Source of the DNA: Dissophora ornata
Lineage: Eukaryota > Mortierellomycota > Mortierellomycetes > Mortierellales > Mortierellaceae
DNA length: 38,288 bases
Direction of reading: 5' to 3'
Assembly (NCBI GenBank): GCA_025201705.1
Contig: MU616829.1
Location: forward strand, 1 to 38,288
Both the position numbers and the translations under genes were made by a program. The stretch's first letter is position 1. Every line of letters starts with the position of its first letter. Shown piece by piece: positions 31,392-38,288 of the stretch. The notes beneath the pieces are model-generated. The model worked only from the letters and a program-made list of their open reading frames with translations, ran no database searches and was not told the origin of the DNA.

Positions 31392-31934
31392 ATGCTTGCA
31401 CGGAAAGGAATCTCAGCTGCTGCTACAGCATCTTCACGTTCGACCATGTTTTCAGGAATCAAACATACCGATCAGTCCGCCGCCCTGTCCTTCCGGATAT
31501 CCCGTCTCTTTTCATCCCAGACTCCACAACAACCAACCCGGGTCCCCCGTCCAATCCCTCTCGATATCGGCAATGGACCTTCTGCATCCTCCTTTTTCGA
31601 ATCATCATCCAGCACAGCCGCCGCCGCCGCCGCCGCCGCATCCGGGTCTTCATCAACAGCGGAAGCAGCTGCAGGGGGATCTTTCGCAAGCAGGAAGAAC
31701 CGGGGTTCATCCAGTGTTGGATCCGTATTTAGCCGATTTGGAGGACCTATTTTCAGTGTACTTGTATTATCAACTGCGACAACGTTGCTAGTCCATTTGC
31801 TGTACCATAACTTAGCGCTGGAGGAGTACAAGATTGCGTCGAACAAGAAAGTGAAGGAACTGGAAGCCGAGATTGCAATGTTAAAGTCGAATCCTGTACA
31901 GCATTCATTAGGAGGACGAGGCGAGTTTGTATGA
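31392..31934 (+). CDS. Unknown single-pass membrane protein, probably mitochondrial
   Basis: A single exon of 180 residues. The N-terminus (MLARKGISAAATASSRSTMF, then RISRLFSSQ) is Arg/Ser/Ala-rich with no acidic residues, like a mitochondrial presequence. A low-complexity Ser/Ala region follows, including eight Ala from a GCC repeat (31617-31638). One hydrophobic span (GGPIFSVLVLSTATTLLVHLLY, about 120-142) is followed by a charged, coiled-coil-like helix (KVKELEAEIAMLK). This order (presequence, linker, one membrane span, short coiled coil) is seen in several inner-membrane assembly factors, but I cannot name a family. The first in-frame ATG is at 31272. I prefer 31392 for its presequence. 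AATAAA follows at 31958-31963. Confidence 0.6.
   Translation: MLARKGISAAATASSRSTMFSGIKHTDQSAALSFRISRLFSSQTPQQPTRVPRPIPLDIGNGPSASSFFESSSSTAAAAAAAASGSSSTAEAAAGGSFASRKNRGSSSVGSVFSRFGGPIFSVLVLSTATTLLVHLLYHNLALEEYKIASNKKVKELEAEIAMLKSNPVQHSLGGRGEFV
31617..31641. repeat. GCC trinucleotide repeat encoding poly-Ala
   Basis: A run of GCC codons within the unknown mitochondrial-type protein gives an Ala tract. Its length may vary between strains. Confidence 0.7.
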
Positions 31935-31957
31935 GCTGAGACTCTTATAGTAATAAT

Positions 31958-31963
31958 AATAAA
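31958..31963 (+). terminator. Polyadenylation signal of the 31392 gene
   Basis: AATAAA lies 24 bp after the stop codon in a TAATAATAATAAAA stretch. Confidence 0.4.
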
Positions 31964-32077
31964 ACATGAAAAAAGTCGAAGCAGGCTCGCTCTTGATCCA
32001 TCGCCAAAAAGACCTAATACGGACGAAAATATCCAGGCGGCAACAATACACAGTTCACTAACAATGCCAATGTTGTT

Positions 32078-32083
32078 TTTATT
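32078..32083 (-). terminator. Polyadenylation signal of the alkaline phosphatase gene
   Basis: TTTATT on the plus strand reads AATAAA on the minus strand, 91 bp downstream of the stop codon at 32174. It lies in the convergent region with the 31392 gene. Confidence 0.4.
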
Positions 32084-32173
32084 TTTTGAAGGGATGTCAT
32101 ATTCTATGAGGTCCTTCCGTGTATATGATATTAAATGTAAAAATTATAGAGCTTGTCATCAAGGAAAATAGTT

Positions 32174-34297
32174 TTAGTTCTCATCGCCGAGACCCAAGAG
32201 GTGAGCGACCTTGTGGAAGATCTCAGTGTTGTCCTGGATACCAGCAAACAAATGAGCACCAGGGCCAGAGGCAAAGACGGGAACATCCTGGAGGGAGTGG
32301 ACACCGACGGATTCTGTGGCGCCCAAGGTGGAAGTCTTTGGGATACCATGGATAGCATCGGTAGGGTTGGCTTCGTAGACTTGGTAGTGGTGGTGAGAGG
32401 ACGACTGGGGGATGGCGGGGATACGGGTACCGTTGATGTTGATCTGGAAGTCCTCACGGTGGGTGGGGAAAGCAGCAGTACCGGCGGCAAGGGTGTAGCG
32501 GACGTTCCACTCATCGGGGAAGCCATCGCCGTTGGCATCAACGTACGAAGGCCAGCCAGAGTTCTCATAGGTTCCGATGGAGTTCCTCTTCTCAAGCTCC
32601 TCTGAATCAGAGAATGAGTTGAAGTACTGGGTATCGACGGAACCGTAGACATCGAACGAATGGGCGTGGTCAGCGGTGACGAGGATCAAGGTGTCCTTGT
32701 CGAGCTTGTGGCGCTTGAGGTACTCCTTGGTCTTACCGATGGCGCGATCTAACTCAAGAAGATCGGCCAACGCACGGTCGTAGTCGAGAGGGTGCATCAT
32801 CTTGTCCACGGAGGCAGCCTCGGCCATCATGAACCAACCCTCATTGTGGTGACGCTTCTCCAAGACGTCCAAACCCTTGATCACCATCTCGTCAAAGTTG
32901 GGCTGGTGAAGAGCAGAACCGCCGTTACCGGTGGGGTCACTGGCAGTCTTGTTCAAGTTGCCCTTGTAAACGTTGCGGTCCATCCAGACGTCCATGTGGG
33001 TAGAGTGGAAGATTCCGAGCAAGGGGTCAGAACCCTTGTAGTTGAGAAGACCCTCCTTGTCGTTGACAACCTTGTAGCCGCGCTCCTTGGAGTAGGCAGC
33101 ATAGTAGTCAGTGCCGTTGAGGGACTTGCCTCCGGTCTTGTTGTGGAAGTACTTTCCACCACCTCCGAGGATGACATCGGCAACGACGGGGTTGGCGCCG
33201 TGGATCATCTGGTCGACGATCGTAGCTTTCTCGTCACGGCTGCGAGTGTGAGCAAAAACAGCTGCGGGTGTGGCATCCTGGATCTCAGCGGTGGTGACGA
33301 TACCGACACCACCCTTGCCACCGTTCTTCTTGGAACGGCGACGCAAGAGCTCAGCAAGAAGCTCCTGCTTGGGGTCATCAAAGGGGCTGGCAGAGGAGTC
33401 GGGGTAGACACCAAGGGCACCAGCGGAGGACTTGTGACCAGAGTTGTAGGCAGAGGCCGAGTTGGCAGAGTCGGTAATCAAAGAGTCCAAGGAGTGGGTC
33501 ATGATGTGGCCGAGGACGGGGAACTTATCCATGTTGAGATGCTTCTGGTACTTTCCGCTGATGTGGGGCTGGGAGATCAAGCGGGCTGCGGTGATCATGG
33601 CAGTGGTCATACCATCACCAATAAAGAGGATAACGTTCTTGGCCTTGCGCTTCTGGACAGCGTTAACGGTCCAAAAAGCCTCAGTGGTTTTACCGTCGTT
33701 GTACTTGAGGACAACACGGTAGTTGCCAGGCTCCTTGATCTGGACGCGGCGCCAGGCGGTCGAGGCGACGTGAACAGGGGTAGCAGCGGACTTGTCACCA
33801 TCCTGGCCCTTCCAGTAGGCAGCGGCATCCTTGGTGTAGGAGAAGTCCCAAGACTCCTGAGCATCAGGCTTGATGTGGGAGAACTTGGTGAACTCAACAG
33901 CCTTGGGCTTGCTCTTGGAACCATTGCTAAGCTTCTCGATGCTCAAGCTGTATTTGGTGTTTGGCTTGGCATCGCTCTCGGCGTGGACTTCAACGCGAAC
34001 GTCAAAGTGTGCGCCAGCAAGGAACTCAGCCCTTTTGTCCACATGAAATAAAGACAAAGGTGCAAGTGTTAAAATGGTATTTGTGTCTTGATATGAAACG
34101 AGCGTTGAGTGACAATAAATAACGCACGCGTAAGTGGTGATTATCGCGGTGTGTTACCTGTCTGGGGGGAAGACGCATCCGAGGGTAGGGCAAGCGCCGA
34201 GGCGCTTGAACTGACCAGCAGGGTCGAGAGGAGAGGCAGCGACAACCGAGATGGCTGTGGCGAGGGAGAGCAAAGCGAAGGAGAAAACCTTGACCAT
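32174..34297 (-). CDS. Secreted alkaline phosphatase
   Basis: Minus-strand exons 34297-34158 and 34031-32174 encode 665 residues. The 126-bp intron splits an Arg codon (FPPD-R-AEFLAG). Residues 1-21 (MVKVFSFALLSLATAISVVAA) are a signal peptide. Residues of about 48-165 form a beta-rich N-terminal region (FDVRVEVHAES, NYRVVLKYNDGKTTEAFWTV) ahead of the alkaline phosphatase core. The core starts at KNVILFIGDGMTTAM (metal-binding Asp), then LITDSANSASAYNSGHKS with nucleophile S235, AEAASVDKMMHPLDYDRAL, LVTADHAHSFDV (metal Asp/His) and GVHSLQDVPVFASGPGAHLF near the C-terminus. This is the full set of two-zinc/one-magnesium ligand regions, so it is probably active. The expected role is extracellular or vacuolar phosphate release from phosphomonoesters. 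The coding sequence is strongly codon-biased, which suggests high expression. Confidence 0.93.
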
Positions 34298-34442
34298 TGT
34301 TGATTAGAGGTATTGGTACCGTGGATGTGGTGAGGGGGATAGAGGGTAAAGGGAGAGGTGAAGGTGTCAGTGGAGAGTGTTAGGAGTTGGTAGACTGAAG
34401 AAGCAAGAAAAAAAAGGGTGGCCAAGAGGATGAACGTGGACC

Positions 34443-34449
34443 ATTTATA
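34443..34449 (-). promoter_or_regulatory. TATA box of the alkaline phosphatase gene
   Basis: TATAAAT on the minus strand lies 146 bp upstream of the ATG at 34297. Confidence 0.55.
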
Positions 34450-36228
34450 GTACTTTGAGGATTATTGCCAATGCAAGTGAATAGACTAGCATGTCCAAGG
34501 AAGACAGGAATGGCGTCCCTGGTAAACAATTAAGAGTAGATAGAATAAAGTCAGACATATTACCAGATAGAGCTCTGGTGTGAGTGGGTGGAGCAGAGAG
34601 ACTACAGGAACATGCTCGTGGTAGGTTATGGGGGAGTAAGCACGAGTGACCAGAGTACTTCAGACCTTACTAGGTAATCGTCTTACGTCTTACGTGTGGG
34701 AGTGAAGCAAAGACATCATTATAATGCATCCCTCTCTCATCGATGATTCGCTCTCTGGAAAGTCGCGGTGTGTTGTCAGCCAATCACCATGTCTGTCCGC
34801 TCCCTTGTGCTCCCGTCAACAGCCCTGTATGCCCTAACCCGGTACCAGTTTAGAGGACATGCCCTGTCAACGCTCAATCTGATAGGATCATTCCCAGGGT
34901 TCACTGCCGTTCTCGTTTTCGTCTGAGCCTTTCCAATGGCGTTTTTGACTTTTCCAAAGAAGGCTCTCATCGTTTACACTTCCCTCGGTATTGAATTGAT
35001 ATTCTTCGAAACGACGCGCTTTTTTGGAGGGTCCGTTGTGTGCAGATGGCCAAATTCCCATTTGTGATTGGTTGACATAACCCGCCACACAAAACCTTGG
35101 CGCTGCCGGAGCATACTAAGCGCTATCCCCGGTAATGAACATCAAGGTTATCACCAAAGGAAGAGTCGTCGTCTCGATATAAACCCGGTACCGCAATACC
35201 CATTAACAAAACGAACATTGAACCCGATGAGCGCAACTCCCACTCTCGATATTCACTTTTCTGTTCAAGTGAAAAAGATCGGCAACTTGCATAAACAAGA
35301 AGAATAAGCTGTCATAATCGCTGCAAGATGCGCCTTCTGTTGTTGGGAACATTCAATGTAATGCGTGAGCGTATCAAGAAAGATGAGAGTGTGTTGCTGT
35401 TTTCTCCGCTTTGACAGGCTTGACAGCGGAAATGCACAGAACGAGGCAACGTGCCACATCTCTTTACGTTACGCCAAACCTGACTGCCTTGTCTAGTTGT
35501 TATTCATCCACTCGCGCCTTATATGCTCTCTTCTTTTGCCCTTGTTTCTTCAATGATTGCCTTGTACTGTTATGCTCTGAAGTCAGAGGACTAGAGCATA
35601 AGGAGAGAGCATCGGATCCCAACTATCGGGTACACTGCCGGTGCAATTAATGCGACCTGTTTTCCTATTTGCTCGTTCTCTTTTTCCCATGGAGCCATAT
35701 AATTCAACAATTAGAGACATGTGGCAGGAGTACGGGCTCGAGTATGGTCGATAACACATCAAGGGAAGACTGAAGCTCACATGCATTCTTCTACTACTTC
35801 TTTTTAGTTCAGAAAAGTTCATGTTGGATGGTAATACCTGTACAACGGTACGCAAACAAGGCATAACGATGAATGCCGCATGTGTGGCGAATAGACCAAG
35901 ACCGATTCTATTCTCCGACCGTCCAAAAAATGAGCACTGCACTATCAGATTGATAATGGGTTGTCGTAGGGCGCGATATCGTCATCTTTTGAGAAAGAGC
36001 TGTCGAGGACGATTGGTCAGGACATGGCAGCCCATGCACGTTCCTCATCAGCTTGTACCGAGTTGCTCTAGTTGCCCACAATCATTGTTATTCCTGGGCG
36101 AATTTCACATAGAATAGCGTTGCGCGGGACCGACCAAAAAAAAAGGCGCAGGTGCACCGCCATGTCTTCACTGAGGTCTCACCATTGGTTTTCTCCTTAG
36201 AACAAGGCTAATTACTTACACCATCTCG

Positions 36229-36255
36229 ACCACGCTTGAGCGTGGTAAGCGTGGT
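36229..36255. repeat. Nested inverted/direct repeat (alternative hairpins)
   Basis: ACCACGCTT (36229-36237) pairs perfectly with AAGCGTGGT (36247-36255). It can instead pair with the nearer AGCGTGG (36239-36245) around a TG loop. The two right arms are direct repeats of each other. Confidence 0.75.
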
Positions 36256-37528
36256 ATCTCTAGCTTTCATTCATACAACGAAGGATCACATTTATTTGAG
36301 ATCTGAAGGGCACGAATAGAATATGCTGACCTCAAGTTTGTAATAGTCTCGACGTCTTCGTCAGTTACCAAACTATTGTTGTCAATGAATGTTCGGTCCC
36401 TTGTATTTCCTGGAAGGACAATATTTGAACGTTGCACGAAATGAAAAGTGTACATCCATCCCCGGATTCTTGCAAAATGTTTAAAATAGAATCGGGGTAA
36501 AGACGAAGGATTCAGAAACGTGAGAGAACGATAGGACGACTACCTACTCAAACCTAAAAAAATTACCCTTGCGCATGCTCAACTCTTGCCTAATTATCGC
36601 GCGTTTTCCCTGGATTCTTCTATTAGTTCTTCGGTTGTCTCATTCCGGGGATGCGAAATAACAAAATCGATCAAAAACTGCTCTTTTTGTCCTTCCTCCC
36701 ATCCGTTCCCACTCTTGTCGTAGCTCTCTAAAGAAGTGTCTGGGCCTTATTTGGCCTTCCAAGACTTCCCCTCCCCTCTCTTTTTTTTTCCTTGTGCGGT
36801 TGGACATTGTGGTGCTCTCAATGATTGTGCACGCAGTCCTTCGCACATGCTTACGATCTGAATTGCTTTGGATTCATGTTTTTTACACAGTGCTTACGAC
36901 TGCAAAACCGAAGCGTTTTATTTGCAAAGAGGACTTATGCATGACATGTGCCGAGTGCAGTCGTCATCTTCATTAGACTAGCGTACTCATTTTGCGCGGC
37001 TGTAGCCTGTATCAATAATCTCGGCAAGCCGCATGTTTCTTTCTCAGGTCAGTCTGCGACGCATGTTATGGAAGTTGTTTGAGAACTTTACCCTGAAGAT
37101 TCAATATCTCTGATTCATTTCAGAAGGCAACGAGGACTGTGGTTTTGGCGGACGTGACTCTGAAGACTTTCAAGCGATCTCGCGGACAAGCAGGGAAGAG
37201 GGATCAGCAGGAGGCGAGGCGCAACGGCAGCGACTTTGGCAGCAGTGGCCGGAGCCGCATTTCCCGTCTCCAGAATCATTCGGTTTAGATCCAGACAGTG
37301 ATTATTAAGAACAAGAGCCAATGAACTTCAAAACGTGCTTGTGGGATAATTTTGAGAAAGAGTCTCAAATGCCTCGCAAGGCAACAACTTTGCTGCCATA
37401 TCACTTGCATATGTAGCTGCGCTCTAAGCCTGATTTGCATTGGATTAGGCTTGCTTCACTCTTGACGGGTACGCTTGGTACTCCCCTGACAATCGCTCGC
37501 AAAGTAATACACAGGTTCATCGGCCACC

Positions 37529-37837
37529 TTGAGAAAAAACAAGCGACTGAGCTCATCTGAAAGCCAAGATGTAAAACAACGGTCGAACGCGAGAAGGAGC
37601 GTAGTATCACAGCAAGAGACAAGAAGGCAAAGTACACCGGACCCCGAGGCGAGTGGAGCGAAGGCTATGGATGCATTTGTGAGGACGACCACTGTCCCTG
37701 TGGCGGGCCATGAAGGCGGGATCTGTCGAGGGCCCACACTTGACCCACACGACGCGGATCGTACGTTACTACAGAGCCTGCTGGGAAAGAGGCACCTGGG
37801 CACCATGGAGAGGATGGGGAGGATAGATTATTGGTAG
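37529..37837 (+). CDS. Doubtful 102-residue open frame
   Basis: A polar, Ser/Arg/Gln-rich N-terminal half (SSSESQDVKQRSNARRS), then AMDAFVRTTTVPVAGHEGG and a DADRTLLQSLLGKRHLG segment. There is no family match that I recognise, no TATA box and no signal peptide. The opposite strand is also open over most of it, so it may be chance. It is listed because the composition resembles protein and it sits next to a second possible coding frame at the right edge. Confidence 0.2.
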   Translation: MRKNKRLSSSESQDVKQRSNARRSVVSQQETRRQSTPDPEASGAKAMDAFVRTTTVPVAGHEGGICRGPTLDPHDADRTLLQSLLGKRHLGTMERMGRIDYW

Positions 37838-37964
37838 AAAATGTCTTCAAGTTTTAAAAACCCTGACGAGGGGTGGCAATAGTCGCATGGACCTACTGAG
37901 TTAGCCCATGGGAACGCGGCTGTTATATAGCGTTGATGGATACCTTCATTGCGAAGGGAGCTTT

Positions 37965-38016
37965 GTTTTCGTCGCGTTATTAAAAAAAAAAAAAAAAAAA
38001 AAAGGGCGACGAAAAC
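37965..38016. repeat. Poly(A) tract enclosed by an 11-bp perfect inverted repeat
   Basis: Left arm GTTTTCGTCGC (37965-37975), spacer GTTATT and an A22 run (37982-38003), right arm GCGACGAAAAC (38006-38016). The arms are exact reverse complements. Confidence 0.85.
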
Positions 38017-38288
38017 TACCCTAGTTCGGATGACCCACAGAACGACGAAAGCTACCTCAGCCCTGTCGACGGCGAAACAGAAGACGAAAAAAGAGCAATA
38101 GTTAAGGCGTGGAGTACTTTCATAAAAAATGGTGTCCAGAACATAAACAACCAAATACTGATAAACATGCGACTAGGACCAATAGAGATAGCCGGAGCGA
38201 CAACAACAACAGGAACGAGCACAACGCAGAAAAGCTGCAACGATGAGAGGAAGGACAGAAGCCAGAGAAAGAAACGCAGCGCTACAAA
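37984..38288 (+). CDS. Open frame running off the right edge (partial, unknown)
   Basis: After a TAA at 37981-37983 the plus strand stays open to the window end (about 101 codons). The first ATG is only at 38167. Before it the frame reads as an acidic region with a 12-residue tandem repeat (DENYPSSDDPQN followed by DESYLSPVDGET), then EDEKRAIVKAWSTFIKNGVQ, and after the ATG a Thr-rich stretch and a basic KDRSQRKKRS. The codon-level repeat argues for coding. There is no start, and the poly(A) tract just upstream makes a clean exon border doubtful. It could be part of a mobile-element protein or an exon of a gene beyond the window. The family was not recognised. Confidence 0.3.

Larger units (their letters stand above)
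34450..37960. other. Long right-hand spacer without a convincing gene
   Basis: About 3.5 kb of mixed-composition sequence. Small frames exist but none has a recognised domain, paired splice sites or promoter context. The best are minus 34888-35058 (57 residues from ATG, ending NENGSEPWE), plus 36794-36976 (ends with a Cys-rich ICKEDLCMTCAECSRH), a frame over about 37125-37308 in plus, and plus 37529-37837 (102 residues). Some may be exons or remnants of decayed genes. One strong local structure, a nested hairpin, lies at 36229-36255. Confidence 0.4.

Noticed and set aside
32792..34051. 419-codon plus-strand open frame
   Set aside because: Exact antisense shadow of the alkaline phosphatase exon. 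It is Val/Gly/Leu/Asp-rich with no domain, while the minus strand shows all catalytic motifs.
35583..35942. 119-codon minus-strand open frame
   Set aside because: Mixed composition with scattered Cys and Met, no recognisable domain and no promoter context.

Overview
The window looks like nuclear DNA of an early-diverging filamentous fungus, most likely Mucoromycota and possibly a Mortierella-type species. The genus-level guess is inference from gene content and protein style. The coding genes are GC-richer than the AT-rich spacers. Spliceosomal introns are mostly 75-175 bp with GT-AG ends and often a CTAAC/CTAAT branch point. Several promoters carry a TATA box 145-235 bp upstream of the ATG. 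There is no operon structure and no bacterial-type feature.

Layout, left to right: (1) 352-1929 (+), a membrane-anchored tocopherol-cyclase-family protein. (2) 2599-9873 (+), a six-exon Ura2/CAD-type carbamoyl-phosphate synthetase/aspartate transcarbamoylase fusion of about 2237 residues with a degenerate dihydroorotase-like segment. (3) About 10.23-17.3 kb, a tandem direct duplication of a module of about 3.5 kb. Each unit has a small unknown protein gene on the minus strand, a divergent promoter region, an APH-fold phosphotransferase gene on the plus strand, and a conserved downstream non-coding block. In the left unit both genes are intact. In the right unit the small gene is intact while the phosphotransferase gene is a clear pseudogene. 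(4) 18007-20876 (-), a four-exon ALDH3-type fatty aldehyde dehydrogenase with a 1009-bp intron. (5) 23279-25504 (+), a calpain-type cysteine protease. (6) 25.86-26.75 kb, a threefold ~118-bp minisatellite, a long poly(A) tract and two degenerate copies of one short coding motif, probably mobile-element debris. (7) 27074-27919 (+), a secreted LPMO-like protein. (8) 28219-29832 (+), an intronless urease accessory protein UreD. (9) 30132-31093 (-), mitochondrial acyl carrier protein, divergent from (10) 31392-31934 (+), an unknown single-pass protein with a mitochondrial-looking N-terminus. (11) 32174-34297 (-), a secreted alkaline phosphatase. (12) 34.3 kb to the right edge, about 4 kb without a convincing gene, ending in a poly(A) tract inside an 11-bp inverted repeat and an open frame that runs off the window.

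The mapped genes are mostly housekeeping or secreted-enzyme genes and do not form a pathway: pyrimidine synthesis, mitochondrial fatty acid synthesis/complex I, aldehyde oxidation, urease maturation, phosphate scavenging and polysaccharide oxidation. The least explained part is the duplicated small-protein/phosphotransferase module, where one partner decays in one copy while the other stays open.
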